This document shows, piece after piece, positions 36,242 through 45,371 of a stretch of DNA of 64,000 bases. Source of the stretch: Pseudolysobacter sp964466115. GTDB lineage: Bacteria; Pseudomonadota; Gammaproteobacteria; Xanthomonadales; Rhodanobacteraceae. The stretch's first letter is position 1. The number at the start of each line of letters is the position of its first letter. The translations under genes and the position numbers were made by a program. Below the pieces are notes generated by a model that saw only the letters and a list, made by a program, of their open reading frames with translations, had not been told where the DNA came from and did no database searches. The stretch spans positions 1 to 64,000 of the forward strand of contig CAYXMH010000015.1 in assembly GCA_964466115.1 (NCBI GenBank), in the 5' to 3' direction.

Positions 36242-37211
36242 CCACCATCACAAGCACGCTGTCGCTAATACCGGACACGTCTACTCAGACCCACATGATT
36301 CCCACAGTCATGTACAGGGGCATTCGCACGCGCCGAAAGACTTCGGCCGTGCATTTATCATTGGTGCTGTGCTGAATACGGGTTTTGTCGCTGTCGAAGC
36401 CATCTATGGAATTCTTAGCCATTCGCTGGCACTGCTGGCTGACGCAGGACACAATTTGAGTGACGTGTTAAGCCTGTTACTTGCTTGGGGCGCGAGTATT
36501 CTGGTCAAGCGCCTTCCCTCCAAGAAATTCACTTATGGATTGCGCAGCACGTCGATTCTCGCGGCGCTGGTGAATGCGGTATTGTTGTTGGTAGTGATAG
36601 GAGGCCTTGCTTGGGAGGCTGTGTTACGGTTTCGCGAGCCGAGTGACGTAGAGGGTCTAACTGTTATTGTCGTTGCGGCGTTTGGGGTTGTAATTAATCT
36701 CAGTACCGCCTTTCTTTTCATGGCGGGTCGTAAAGGTGATTTGAATGTACGAGCGGCATTTATGCATATGGCCGCTGATGCAGCCATCTCGCTTGGCGTC
36801 GTTATCGCAGGATTTGTAATCCTATATACGGGTTGGCAGTGGCTGGACCCGGCAGTGAGCCTGATTATTTCAATTCTGGTGGTACTAGGAACTTGGGGAT
36901 TATTGCGTGATTCGATCAATCTTGCTTTGCAAGCAGTGCCGAACGGAATTGAGACCGATAAAGTTCACAGTTATTTATTGGCGCTTGATGGCGTCAGCGA
37001 AGTGCATGATCTACATATCTGGGGCATGAGTACGACGGAAACCGCGTTAACAGTTCATTTGGTGATGCCAGGTGGATATCCCGGTGACGCCTTCCGCAGC
37101 GTGGTGTGCGCGATGCTTTATGAACGATTTCAAATCTCCCATTCCACCCTTCAGATCGAGATTAATGACTCGACCCAGCTCTGCAACTTAGCATCGCCAG
37201 AGGTGGTTTGA
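36231..37211 (+). CDS. czcD: CDF-family zinc/divalent cation exporter
   Basis: A 326-residue cation diffusion facilitator with a His-rich N-terminus (DHHHKH, DPHDSHSHVQGHSH). It has six helices and a C-terminal cytosolic domain (about 230-310, with VSEVHDLHIWGMS). The transport-site residues are canonical: HNLSD in TM2 and HMAAD in TM5. It exports Zn, Cd or Co from cytosol to periplasm in exchange for protons and would feed the CzcCBA pump. It is translationally coupled to the short CDF gene upstream. Confidence 0.92.
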   Translation: MSSDHHHKHAVANTGHVYSDPHDSHSHVQGHSHAPKDFGRAFIIGAVLNTGFVAVEAIYGILSHSLALLADAGHNLSDVLSLLLAWGASILVKRLPSKKFTYGLRSTSILAALVNAVLLLVVIGGLAWEAVLRFREPSDVEGLTVIVVAAFGVVINLSTAFLFMAGRKGDLNVRAAFMHMAADAAISLGVVIAGFVILYTGWQWLDPAVSLIISILVVLGTWGLLRDSINLALQAVPNGIETDKVHSYLLALDGVSEVHDLHIWGMSTTETALTVHLVMPGGYPGDAFRSVVCAMLYERFQISHSTLQIEINDSTQLCNLASPEVV

Positions 37212-37264
37212 TAGCAAGGAATCTTGTCGTTGTAGTTGACGCACTAAGGGTTTAATCTAACGCC

Positions 37265-37651
37265 ATGGGCTTATACGGAATATCACTGCGTTTGCTCCTG
37301 GCTTTGCTACTCGTAGTAAACGGGGCCGTCAGCGGCATGACTATGCCTATGACGGTAGCCCAATCTGCATCTAGCCACGATCAATCCAGCCCCTCTTCAC
37401 CTTGCCACCACATGAAAGCGGATCAAGCAAGCAAAGGTCATTCGTCGTCAGGCAACACCCCCCAGCCCGGAACGCCGGATTGCTGCAAACACGGTGGTTG
37501 CCAATGTGCTTGTACCGTACATCTTTCTTTTTTGTCTTTTTCTGCGATGGCTTTTAGCAGCATTCAATATGCGATAAAGCCCATCATCGGCCGCATTGAA
37601 AAAATACCGAACGAGCCTTCTGCGCCGCTTCTTCGTCCTCCGATCGTCTGA
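37265..37651 (+). CDS. copL: CopL-family copper-responsive regulatory protein
   Basis: A 128-residue protein with a signal/anchor helix (about 8-25), Met/His-rich patches (GMTMPMT, CHHMKADQ) and a Cys cluster (CCKHGGCQCACTVH). The C-terminus is LLRPPIV. These are the features of CopL, which in Xanthomonas is required for copper-induced expression of the downstream copA/copB genes. Here the downstream genes are a TolC-like lipoprotein and a CopA-type oxidase, the same logic. Confidence 0.82.
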   Translation: MGLYGISLRLLLALLLVVNGAVSGMTMPMTVAQSASSHDQSSPSSPCHHMKADQASKGHSSSGNTPQPGTPDCCKHGGCQCACTVHLSFLSFSAMAFSSIQYAIKPIIGRIEKIPNEPSAPLLRPPIV

Positions 37652-37748
37652 TACCTCCCATGACGGGTTTTTGACCCGAAATGCCATGCGACCCGTACGG
37701 GGTCGTTGACGCTGGACCTACGTCCAGGGGTCTTTTTGGAGGTTTTCA

Positions 37749-39275
37749 ATGCAAACGAATTTTCGCCGCGCTGCGTTAGCGTTGACTGTTACTGCTGCAT
37801 TAAGCGGTTGCGTCAGTGTCGGACCACGGCCGGGTTCTGCGGACATCAACGCACTACTGACGGATCGCGGCGCACCCGCTATTCCAGCTGCTGATTCCGC
37901 TACAGCGGCGGCCAACGATGCAGCAATTCGCGACTGGCTGACCCAGCCGATGACAGTGGACAGCGCCGTTCGGGTTGCGATGGTGCGCAGTCCAAAATTG
38001 CAGCAGGAATATGCCAGGCTAGGGTTAGCGCAAGCCGACATATTGGAGGCAGTGCAAATTGCCAACCCTCGTTTCTCAGTATCGCGCCTGCGTTCAGAAA
38101 CCGGAACCGGTAGTCAGCTCTCAACCGGTTTGATGATGCCTTTGGTCGATTTGCTGGTGCTGCCAACGCGCACTCGTTTGGCGAAGGCGGCTTACGAGAG
38201 TGCTCGGCTAGAAATCGCGGCAGCTATTCTTAGCGTCAGTGCCGATGTGCAAGCCGCGTGGTACAGCTATGTGGGTGCGCGGCAGGTTGCCGAACTGCGG
38301 GACACTGTAGCGCAGAGTGCTGATACATCGTCTGAGACCGCGCAACGTTTCTTTGATGCAGGCAATATCAGCGAGCTGCAGCTCAAACAAGAACAAGCGG
38401 CTGCCAGTGAAGCACGCATCGACTCTGCGCGTGCGCAAGCAAACGCGCAACGAACCCACTTAGCGCTCAATACTCTTATCGGACTCAGCGGCGCCGATGC
38501 TGAGTGGGAAACGAGCGATCGGCTACTGCAGCCAGTGCCGGAAGAGGACGATCCGGCAATGCTCACCGAATTGGCGCGAGTCAGTAACTTGAGCTTGCTG
38601 GCGGCGCGACAGGAAGTCGCTGTATTCAATTCGGTACTTTCTACAACCCGGCATTGGCGTTGGCTTGGTGGGTCAGAAATTGGCTATTTACGCGAAACCG
38701 AAGTCGACAGTTCGCGGATCAAGGGCCCCTCGTTAGCGTTGGAGCTGCCGATCTTCAATCAAGGTCAAGCGCGTCTGGCCCGCATCCAAGCCCAGCTTGC
38801 TCAAGCGAAGGCACGTCTGGCCGCCGCCGAGTTGGGCACGGACAACGCGGTGCGCCTGGGTGCCCAGCAAGTGCGGGTATTGAGCCAGGTTGTGAGCACT
38901 CATCGCGATGCACTCATTCCACAACGTGAATCGGTGATGGCGCGCAGTCAGGAACAACAGAACTTCATGCTGATCGGCGTCTTCGAATTGATCCAGGCCA
39001 AGGTCAAAGAGTTCGATGCCTATCAAAGCTATTTGGAAGCGGTACGCGACTACTGGTTAGCGCGAGTCGATTTGATGCGCGCCGTCGGGCAACGATTGCC
39101 CAGTGACACGGCCATCGGAAAACCAACCCCAAGTGTGAAAGAGATCGTGATGCCACCCGGTGAGATGCCCGGTATGGACATGCACAAAATGAAGATGGAC
39201 GACGCGATGCCGATCCAGAAAAAACCCGAGACACCATCCACTGAACAGAATCATCACCATGGAGACGCGCCATGA
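37749..39275 (+). CDS. TolC-family outer-membrane lipoprotein with Met/His-rich tail
   Basis: A 508-residue TolC-family protein whose signal peptide ends in a lipobox (ALSGC, Cys about 21). OEP repeats are visible (VRVAMVRSPKLQQEYARLGLAQADI and LALELPIFNQGQARLARIQAQLAQAKARLA). The last 60 residues are rich in Met and His (PPGEMPGMDMHKMKMDD, NHHHGD), a likely copper-binding tail. It is co-translated with the oxidase gene (ATGA overlap). With no RND partner directly beside it, it may replace CopB in the outer membrane. Confidence 0.85.
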   Translation: MQTNFRRAALALTVTAALSGCVSVGPRPGSADINALLTDRGAPAIPAADSATAAANDAAIRDWLTQPMTVDSAVRVAMVRSPKLQQEYARLGLAQADILEAVQIANPRFSVSRLRSETGTGSQLSTGLMMPLVDLLVLPTRTRLAKAAYESARLEIAAAILSVSADVQAAWYSYVGARQVAELRDTVAQSADTSSETAQRFFDAGNISELQLKQEQAAASEARIDSARAQANAQRTHLALNTLIGLSGADAEWETSDRLLQPVPEEDDPAMLTELARVSNLSLLAARQEVAVFNSVLSTTRHWRWLGGSEIGYLRETEVDSSRIKGPSLALELPIFNQGQARLARIQAQLAQAKARLAAAELGTDNAVRLGAQQVRVLSQVVSTHRDALIPQRESVMARSQEQQNFMLIGVFELIQAKVKEFDAYQSYLEAVRDYWLARVDLMRAVGQRLPSDTAIGKPTPSVKEIVMPPGEMPGMDMHKMKMDDAMPIQKKPETPSTEQNHHHGDAP

Positions 39276-40606
39276 ACCTCACCCGTCGCACTATCTTGAT
39301 TGGCGCCGGCACGGGCTTGGTCGCGACCGCTGCTGTCGCTTTGGCAAAAGCAGCACCGCAGGACGCAGGCGACCACGGCATGGCTGACATGCAAGGTCAG
39401 CTCGCCCGCTCACCTGTTGGCACAAACCGGTCCGGCAAAGTCCGCACGCTCAACGGTTGGACGTTGCCCTATCGGATGAACGATGGCGTCAAGGAATTCC
39501 ACTTAGTGGCCGAAGAAATCGTGCATGAATTTGCACCGGGCTCGAAAGCGACTTGTTGGGGTTATAACGGTTCGACGCCAGGACCGACGATTGAAGCGGT
39601 GGAAGGTGACCATGTGCGCATCTTTGTCACCAACCGATTGAAAGAACCCACCACCATCCACTGGCACGGCTTCATTCTGCCTTCCGGTATGGATGGTGTG
39701 GGCGGATTGTCCCAGCCGCATATCCAGCCCGGTGAAACCTATGTCTACGAGTTCACCTTGCGTCAACACGGTACTCATATGTACCACCCGCATGCCGATG
39801 AAATGACGCAAATGGCGTACGGCATGATGGGGCTTTTTATCATCCATCCGAAAAGCGGTGAAGAAGTGGCGATCGATCGCGACTACGCGCTCCTTCTACA
39901 CAACTGGGCACTGCATCCTGGCACTTGGCGGCCCGATCCATCCATTATGCAGGAATTTGACTTGTGGACATTCAATAGCAAAGTGTTTCCGGCTATTGAT
40001 CCCCTCGTCGCTCGCACCGGTGAGCGTGTACGTATCCGCATGGGCAACTTGTCGATGTGGAATCACCCGATCCATCTGCACGGCGTCGAATATCGTGTGA
40101 CCGGTTCCGACGGCGGGCGTTGGCCGCAATCCCAATGGCGACGTGAGGTCACTGAGATCGTGGGTGTCGGTCAGACACGCGATATCGAGTTTATCGCCCC
40201 ACCGGGCGATTGGGCGTTTCACTGCCATATGGCGCACCACACCATGAATGCCATGGGCCACGCGATTCCAAATCCTACCGGCGTCGATCAAAGCGGTGTC
40301 GAGAAAAAAATCCGCGAAATGCTGCCGGGCTATATGGCCATGGGCGAAAACGGCATGGCCGAGCATCAAGACCATACCGACAGCGGTCACATGCAAGGCC
40401 CGGTCAACACATTGCCGATGATGGCGGGGAAGGGCCCTTTCGGCAACATCGAAATGGGTGGCATGTTCACCGTGCTTAAAGTGCGCGATGACCTAGCGAC
40501 TAATGACTTTCGCGACCCCGGCTGGTACCGACATCCGCCCGGCACTGTGGCTCGTTGCGTCAGTACCGACCCTTCCTTCGGCAATCCACCGCGCCGACTT
40601 GGCTAA
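39272..40606 (+). CDS. copA: Periplasmic multicopper oxidase (CopA-like)
   Basis: A 444-residue multicopper oxidase that detoxifies Cu(I) by oxidation in the periplasm. A Tat signal is present (TRRTILIGAGTG). All copper ligands are visible: HWHG (His130, His132), HGTHMYHPH (His166-174), HPIHLH (His265-270) and HCHMAHH (His317-323, with the type-1 Cys318). The short length suggests a compact form of the CopA class. A Met/His-rich C-terminal part (MAMGENGMAEHQDH) adds binding sites. The ATG overlaps the upstream stop. Confidence 0.92.
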   Translation: MNLTRRTILIGAGTGLVATAAVALAKAAPQDAGDHGMADMQGQLARSPVGTNRSGKVRTLNGWTLPYRMNDGVKEFHLVAEEIVHEFAPGSKATCWGYNGSTPGPTIEAVEGDHVRIFVTNRLKEPTTIHWHGFILPSGMDGVGGLSQPHIQPGETYVYEFTLRQHGTHMYHPHADEMTQMAYGMMGLFIIHPKSGEEVAIDRDYALLLHNWALHPGTWRPDPSIMQEFDLWTFNSKVFPAIDPLVARTGERVRIRMGNLSMWNHPIHLHGVEYRVTGSDGGRWPQSQWRREVTEIVGVGQTRDIEFIAPPGDWAFHCHMAHHTMNAMGHAIPNPTGVDQSGVEKKIREMLPGYMAMGENGMAEHQDHTDSGHMQGPVNTLPMMAGKGPFGNIEMGGMFTVLKVRDDLATNDFRDPGWYRHPPGTVARCVSTDPSFGNPPRRLG

Positions 40607-40623
40607 TGTGGCAGGAGATGATT

Positions 40624-42039
40624 ATGAAACTTTTTAAATTGTCCCTTAGCATTGTTTTAGGGCTAGCTCTGTTCACGGCACTAGGTGCTACGGCTTTTGT
40701 TTATCTCGGGCTATTCCCACCCGGTGCCGATGAACCACATTCGGATCTGGTTTATACCCTGCTGCAGACCACGCGCGAACGCGGCATCGCAAGCCGTATG
40801 CAAGGCATTACCGTACCTCCGCTCAATGATCCCCCGCTGATCCGCAAGGGGGCGGGCAACTACAATGCGATGTGCAGTGGTTGCCATTTGATGCCGGGTG
40901 CGAAAGACAGCGAGCTCAGCCGAGGATTATATCCTGCACCGCCTGCATTGGCCAAGATTGACAATCTCGACCCTGCGAAAGCGTTCTGGGTCATCAAGCA
41001 CGGGATCAAAGCATCGGGTATGCCCGCCTGGGGCAAAAGCATGGACGACGACACCATTTGGGGCATGGTCGCATTCCTCAAGAAATTGCCGGCACTGAGT
41101 GCAGAACAATACAAAACGGAGGTCGCTTGCAGCGGTGGGCATTCACATGGGGGCAGCACCACCGTGGAGCATCATCACGACGAAGCGGAAAGCGCTGCGC
41201 ACGAGCACGGCGCCGAACATCATCATGATGAAGGTGCAGACCATTCTCATGACGGTAACGCAGGCCCCGATTGTGGATCAGGGGCGATGGTCAAGCCCAA
41301 CGAGCATGACCATGCCGCAGAAAGTACGTCTGGTCACGACGAGCACGAGGCTAGCGGGATGACGATGCCAACGGACGCTGTCGTGACCGACTCCCATAAG
41401 CATAAGGCAGAGGAGGCCGAACACGCTCATTCCAACGAGATGGGGAACCCAGCGAATAGCATGAATATGCCGATGGACAATCCGCACCCTCAACCACAGC
41501 AGCCTGAGGGTAATGCAGAACCGTCGCACGCCAACAGCACCATACCGACTAAGGATCATAGCCAAATGCAAGGCATGGATCACTCGAAAATGACCGCAAT
41601 GAACAGCGGCGCTACCGCAGCACCGAAGTCATTGCCAATTAAGAATGCCGCTGAGGCCGCCGTTCAAGCCTTTCAAGACGCACTGCAAGTCGGCAATCGC
41701 TCATTGGCACTGCAGTGGCTCGCAGCCGACGTGCACATTCAAGAGGGTGGCCATACCGAAACATCGCGAGAGGCTTATGCCGGTGAGCATCTTCAAAACG
41801 ACATCGACTTCTTGAAGGCATCGCGCGTTTACCCACAAATCCGCACGTCCAATGTCCATGGCGATACCGCCACGGTTCGTTCTCAGACACGCATCGTGGG
41901 GAAATCGGGTGGCAAGCCGATCGATATTCTTAGCAATGAAATTGCGACGGTTCGGAAAACAGCGGAAGGGTGGCGCATCGTGCGCATTGAATGGTCTTCA
42001 GTCGATGCCGAAGACAAGCCTGCACGGCATCAGCACTGA
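40624..42039 (+). CDS. Cytochrome c / His-rich linker / SnoaL-like fusion protein
   Basis: A three-part 471-residue protein. A membrane anchor (about 7-30) leads to a class I cytochrome c domain with heme motif CSGCH (Cys84, Cys87, His88) and axial Met133 in SGMPAWGK. A long linker (about 155-340) is extremely rich in His, Met, Asp and Glu and should bind many metal ions. A C-terminal SnoaL/DUF4440-like domain (about 345-465, AVQAFQDALQVGNRSLALQWLAADV) ends the chain. GGAG lies 6 bases before ATG 40624. It follows copA by 17 bases, so it may accept electrons from copper oxidation; this is inference. Confidence 0.82.
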   Translation: MKLFKLSLSIVLGLALFTALGATAFVYLGLFPPGADEPHSDLVYTLLQTTRERGIASRMQGITVPPLNDPPLIRKGAGNYNAMCSGCHLMPGAKDSELSRGLYPAPPALAKIDNLDPAKAFWVIKHGIKASGMPAWGKSMDDDTIWGMVAFLKKLPALSAEQYKTEVACSGGHSHGGSTTVEHHHDEAESAAHEHGAEHHHDEGADHSHDGNAGPDCGSGAMVKPNEHDHAAESTSGHDEHEASGMTMPTDAVVTDSHKHKAEEAEHAHSNEMGNPANSMNMPMDNPHPQPQQPEGNAEPSHANSTIPTKDHSQMQGMDHSKMTAMNSGATAAPKSLPIKNAAEAAVQAFQDALQVGNRSLALQWLAADVHIQEGGHTETSREAYAGEHLQNDIDFLKASRVYPQIRTSNVHGDTATVRSQTRIVGKSGGKPIDILSNEIATVRKTAEGWRIVRIEWSSVDAEDKPARHQH

Positions 42040-42095
42040 TACATACGGCGACACGGGCACGCCTTAGTCTGCCCGTATTTTTGAGGAGAAAAACC

Positions 42096-42422
42096 ATGAG
42101 CCATCATTTAAATTCAACTGCCAAGGCCTGCATCGCGGCTTGCAATGACTGTGCAACCGAATGCGGCAACTGCTTTACCCATATGGTGGGTAAGGAAAGC
42201 GCCAGTGACTGCCCGGCCTGCTGCATTGAATGTGCGGCCATCTGTCGATTGAGCGCCGATGCCATCGCACGAAACAGTCCCTTCGCCAAGCAAATCTGTC
42301 AGTTGTGTGCGGACATTTGCGATTGGTGCGCCAAGGAATGCGAAGCGAACGGCATGGAACATTGTAAGCAATGCGCACAGGTGTGTCGGCGTTGTGCCGA
42401 AGCCTGTCGCAAGATGGCTTAA
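42096..42422 (+). CDS. csp: Four-helix-bundle copper storage protein (Csp-like)
   Basis: A 108-residue helical protein with 20 Cys, spaced so that they line a four-helix bundle (CNDCATECGNC, CPACCIEC, CQLCADICDWC, CAQVCRRC). This is the Csp/DUF326 pattern; such proteins store many Cu(I) ions. There is no signal peptide, so it is the cytosolic (Csp3-like) type. GAGGAGAA precedes the ATG. It lies 56 bases after the cytochrome fusion gene. Confidence 0.92.
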   Translation: MSHHLNSTAKACIAACNDCATECGNCFTHMVGKESASDCPACCIECAAICRLSADAIARNSPFAKQICQLCADICDWCAKECEANGMEHCKQCAQVCRRCAEACRKMA

Positions 42423-42480
42423 CGCTAAGCACCAATCGAACCTACAGGATAGGCGTGCAAGAAAGTTTTTTAATGTCGCG

Positions 42481-42510
42481 CGGGGAAATGGTATGCATTT
42501 ACCATCCCCG
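42481..42510 (+). promoter_or_regulatory. Leader stem-loop before the catalase-family gene
   Basis: CGGGG pairs with CCCCG, and inside it ATGGTA pairs with TACCAT around a 6-base loop, with a 2-base bulge. It sits 12 bases before AGGAG of the next gene and has no T-run, so it looks like an mRNA leader structure and not a terminator. Confidence 0.4.
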
Positions 42511-42534
42511 CAGAGGTTATCTAGGAGAGTCCCC

Positions 42535-43740
42535 GTGTCACAGCAAGCCAAAAACAGCACCTTTAATCGGTCCACATTGTGGGTATGTGCCGTGACGATT
42601 TCCGCCGCAGTCATGGCAGGAGCACCGATGTGGGCAAATGCCAACGAGCCCGTGAAGAGTAATCCCGACTCCACGCCCAACGAGCAGATGGATCAATCAA
42701 AAATGGTCGCTACCTCCTATCCAAGTATTGATTCTGATTTAGGGGAAGCGTTGTATCCCGATGAACAGGCACTGGCTCAAGAGATAGGAATGGGTATTGA
42801 AAAATCCATTCGTAAGGAATATCGCCCAGGGGGTGCTCGTCGTGACGCACATCCGAAAGCTCACGGTTGTGTAAAAGCGGAATTTCAAGTGATGGATACG
42901 CTTCCCGATAATCTGGCCAAGGGCGTCTTTATTCCCGGTAAAACGTATCCGGCATGGATTCGGTTTTCGAACGGTTCCAAGGACGCAAGTCAGGCAGATA
43001 TCAAAGGTGATGCACGCGGAATGGCGATCAAAGTGCTAGATGTTCCCGGAGCAAAGCTCCTGGAAGATGAGGATCAAGCCACCACGCAAGACTTCATCAT
43101 GATTAACCACCCCGTATTTTTTGCCAATGATCCCCGTCGTTATCTGTCTTTGATAACGGATGAAAGCAGTGACAGCTTCTCCAAAAAGCTTTTGATTCCG
43201 TTCGCGCTCGGCCTCAAGGGCACACTGATTGCTCTGAAGACGACCAGTAAAAAGATTTCAAACCCCTTGCAAACGCGTTACTGGTCAATGGTTCCTTATC
43301 AGTTAGGCACTGGACCTGACCGTCAAGCGGTTAAATATTCAGCGAGATCCTGTTCGACGACAACGGACCCGATACCAAACAATCCGAGTCCCAATTTCTT
43401 GCGCGATGCGCTGCGCACCACACTGCAAAAAGGTGACGCCTGTATGGAGTTTCTGGTGCAACCCAGAACATCCGACCGCATGAGCGTTGAGGACTCAATG
43501 ACGGAATGGAAGGAAGCGAAAGCCCCTTTTTATAAGGTGGCAACGATTCGCATCCCTCAGCAGACTTTCGATACAGCCGATCAAATTAGGTTTTGTGAAA
43601 ACCTTTCGTTTAGTCCTTGGCATGCGTTACGTGACCATAAGCCGCTGGGAGTGACCAACCGGATGCGCAAGGTGATCTACGACCATATCAGCCGTGTTAG
43701 GCATGAGATGAACTCGGCTGGAAGACAAGAGCCTCAGTAG
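42535..43740 (+). CDS. Secreted catalase-family (SrpA-like) heme protein
   Basis: A 401-residue protein of the small catalase-like family. It has a signal peptide (about 15-38, ending MWANA) and catalase-core landmarks such as AHGCVKAEFQV, FIPGKTYPAWIRFSNGS, GDARGMAIKVLDV and FIMINHPVFFANDP. Start GTG 42535 has AGGAG at 7 bases; upstream codons belong to the copper-storage gene. Placed after copper genes, it may deal with peroxide produced by copper chemistry in the periplasm. Whether it is a true catalase or a peroxidase is open. Confidence 0.82.
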   Translation: MSQQAKNSTFNRSTLWVCAVTISAAVMAGAPMWANANEPVKSNPDSTPNEQMDQSKMVATSYPSIDSDLGEALYPDEQALAQEIGMGIEKSIRKEYRPGGARRDAHPKAHGCVKAEFQVMDTLPDNLAKGVFIPGKTYPAWIRFSNGSKDASQADIKGDARGMAIKVLDVPGAKLLEDEDQATTQDFIMINHPVFFANDPRRYLSLITDESSDSFSKKLLIPFALGLKGTLIALKTTSKKISNPLQTRYWSMVPYQLGTGPDRQAVKYSARSCSTTTDPIPNNPSPNFLRDALRTTLQKGDACMEFLVQPRTSDRMSVEDSMTEWKEAKAPFYKVATIRIPQQTFDTADQIRFCENLSFSPWHALRDHKPLGVTNRMRKVIYDHISRVRHEMNSAGRQEPQ

Positions 43741-43871
43741 CTTACGGGAAAGAGGCGTGCACAGTACCCAACTATTTGGTAAAATAGTACGCACTAGAAA
43801 TATACGCATATGTATCTTATGTCAAATAGATACGCATAATAGACTACCGCTCCTTATTGGATATGAACGTC

Positions 43872-44546
43872 TCAAGGTTCAGTGGTCTTACTCGCACCCA
43901 ACCGCTGCTCAGCTATTTCTAACACCAAAAGCAGCGATCGAATGCGTTTATGGTGGGCAAACATCATCAGATGTCCTGCGTAGACACCTAGAACTAGCGC
44001 TGCTACATAGACCTCGAAATTGTGTGTTCCTAAATCCGCAGGTAGTTGCTTCATCTGATAGGCCAAATAAGTTCCCCCGATAAGCGGAATGATGCCAAGG
44101 GAAGCAAGGCGCCCCAACACTAGCATGGTCCGTTGCGTTTGCGACTCCATCGAATGGGACAAACGTACGCGCTGCTCCTTGATCCACAACATGCCATTTA
44201 GTTTGAGGCCTTCCACAATCGGATCTTGCAGACGTGCCTCGCGGAGCGTCTGTCCGAAGAAATCCATATGCGCAGTTTTTATTTTGTAAGCGCCCACAAC
44301 AATGTAGGTCAAGGCCAATACTTGTGGCGCCAATAACACCGGAAGCAACAATATCTCAACGAGCCAGCGTGCAGCCGGACCGGCAAGCGCGAGCATAAAT
44401 GCGACGACAGCGCATGATATGGTGGTTGAGATGAGTGGAATTTCCCATGAATGTGGCTCGTAAGGTACACCTGCCCCCGCCTTTTTTAGGGCTCTATCGG
44501 CATCTTCGAGCGAAATCGGCGCAACGGGACGAACCATAGCATCCAT
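43872..44546 (-). CDS. Hypothetical membrane protein
   Basis: A 224-residue protein with four predicted membrane helices, two in the first half (about 40-60 and 65-90) and two near the C-terminus (about 145-165 and 178-198). Between them lies a charged, possibly coiled segment (MLWIKEQRVRLSHSMESQTQR). I do not recognise a family. The ATG at 44546 follows AAGGA; longer readings would cross the HigB promoter. It converges on the catalase-family gene and is divergent from higBA. Confidence 0.6.
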   Translation of the reverse strand: MDAMVRPVAPISLEDADRALKKAGAGVPYEPHSWEIPLISTTISCAVVAFMLALAGPAARWLVEILLLPVLLAPQVLALTYIVVGAYKIKTAHMDFFGQTLREARLQDPIVEGLKLNGMLWIKEQRVRLSHSMESQTQRTMLVLGRLASLGIIPLIGGTYLAYQMKQLPADLGTHNFEVYVAALVLGVYAGHLMMFAHHKRIRSLLLVLEIAEQRLGASKTTEP

Positions 44547-44611
44547 AGGTAGTTCCTTCTTTTGACCTACTGTTCGCCATGCAACGCACGCTGCGGTGGT
44601 AGTTTGTGTTT

Positions 44612-44628
44612 TATACCGTTTTGGTATA
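44612..44628. promoter_or_regulatory. higBA operator/promoter palindrome
   Basis: TATACC and GGTATA form a 6-bp inverted repeat separated by 5 bases, ending 9 bases before the higB ATG. It overlaps a TATA-like -10. An autoregulatory HigA operator is the natural reading. Confidence 0.6.
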
Positions 44629-44637
44629 GACTTAATC

Positions 44638-44931
44638 ATGCACGTTATTTCTAAGCCCGCACTGGTGGAGTTCTGGTTAAAACACCCAGACGCGAAAAGC
44701 CCGTTGCAGGCATGGTATCGCACGATGGAAAGTGAGGTCTTTACCGACTTCAACGACCTGAGAGCAACGTTCGCCAGTGCCGACTATGTGGACGGCCTGA
44801 CGGTGTTCGACATTGGTGGCAACAAGTACCGGTTGATTAGCTCAATCCATTATAACCGACACAAAGTATTCATTCGCGCAGTACTGACGCACGCCAAATA
44901 CGACCGTGGCGACTGGAAACGGAGGAAATGA
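44638..44931 (+). CDS. higB: HigB-type mRNA interferase toxin
   Basis: A 97-residue RelE-superfamily toxin of the HigB group. MHVISKPALVEFWLKHPDAKSPLQAWY and VFDIGGNKYRLISSIHYNRHKVFIRAVLTHAKYDRGDW match the family closely. HigB cleaves mRNA on the ribosome. As usual for HigBA, the toxin gene precedes the antitoxin. The stop overlaps the higA start by ATGA. It probably serves plasmid maintenance. Confidence 0.92.
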   Translation: MHVISKPALVEFWLKHPDAKSPLQAWYRTMESEVFTDFNDLRATFASADYVDGLTVFDIGGNKYRLISSIHYNRHKVFIRAVLTHAKYDRGDWKRRK

Positions 44932-45356
44932 TGGGATACGAACTTAAGGCGGTACCCAATCCGCAAGCCATTCTTCGGGCATGGACACCCTTCAAGCAGC
45001 TTGTCGGTGTAACTGTTGTGCGCAACAAAAAGGACTATGCGCAGGCCCGCGCCACGATTGATGCGTTGCTTGATGTGGTGGGTGACAACGAAAACCACCC
45101 GTTGGCGGATGTGTTGGACTACCTCGCCGATCAGGTGAAAGCCTACGAGGACGAGCACTTTGAGATCCCCGAAGCGGTGCCAAGCGAAGTGCTGCGCTTC
45201 CTGATGGAGCAACACGGTCTCAAACAAGAAGACTTGGGAGACTGTGCACCACAAAGCCGTATCTCGGACATTCTGAGTGGGAAGCGCTCAATCAGCAAGG
45301 AAATTGCTAAGCGGTTTGCTCATCGCTTCCATGTCCGTGCTGACCTGTTCCTGTGA
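44928..45356 (+). CDS. higA: HigA-type antitoxin
   Basis: A 142-residue antitoxin. The N-terminal and middle part (about 40-80, helical) should bind HigB. The C-terminal HTH (LRFLMEQHGLKQEDLGDCAPQSRISDILSGKRSISKEIAKRFAHRF) is the XRE-type DNA-binding domain that represses the operon, probably at 44612-44628. The start overlaps the toxin stop. The second codon is also ATG, so the true start could be 44931. Confidence 0.92.
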   Translation: MMGYELKAVPNPQAILRAWTPFKQLVGVTVVRNKKDYAQARATIDALLDVVGDNENHPLADVLDYLADQVKAYEDEHFEIPEAVPSEVLRFLMEQHGLKQEDLGDCAPQSRISDILSGKRSISKEIAKRFAHRFHVRADLFL

Positions 45357-45371
45357 AGGTTATTGGCTTAG

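Noticed and set aside
43741..43871. Imperfect inverted sequence around TATGTATCT/AGATACGCATA as a bidirectional terminator
   Set aside because: Mismatched, AT-rich and without a GC stem; support is too weak.
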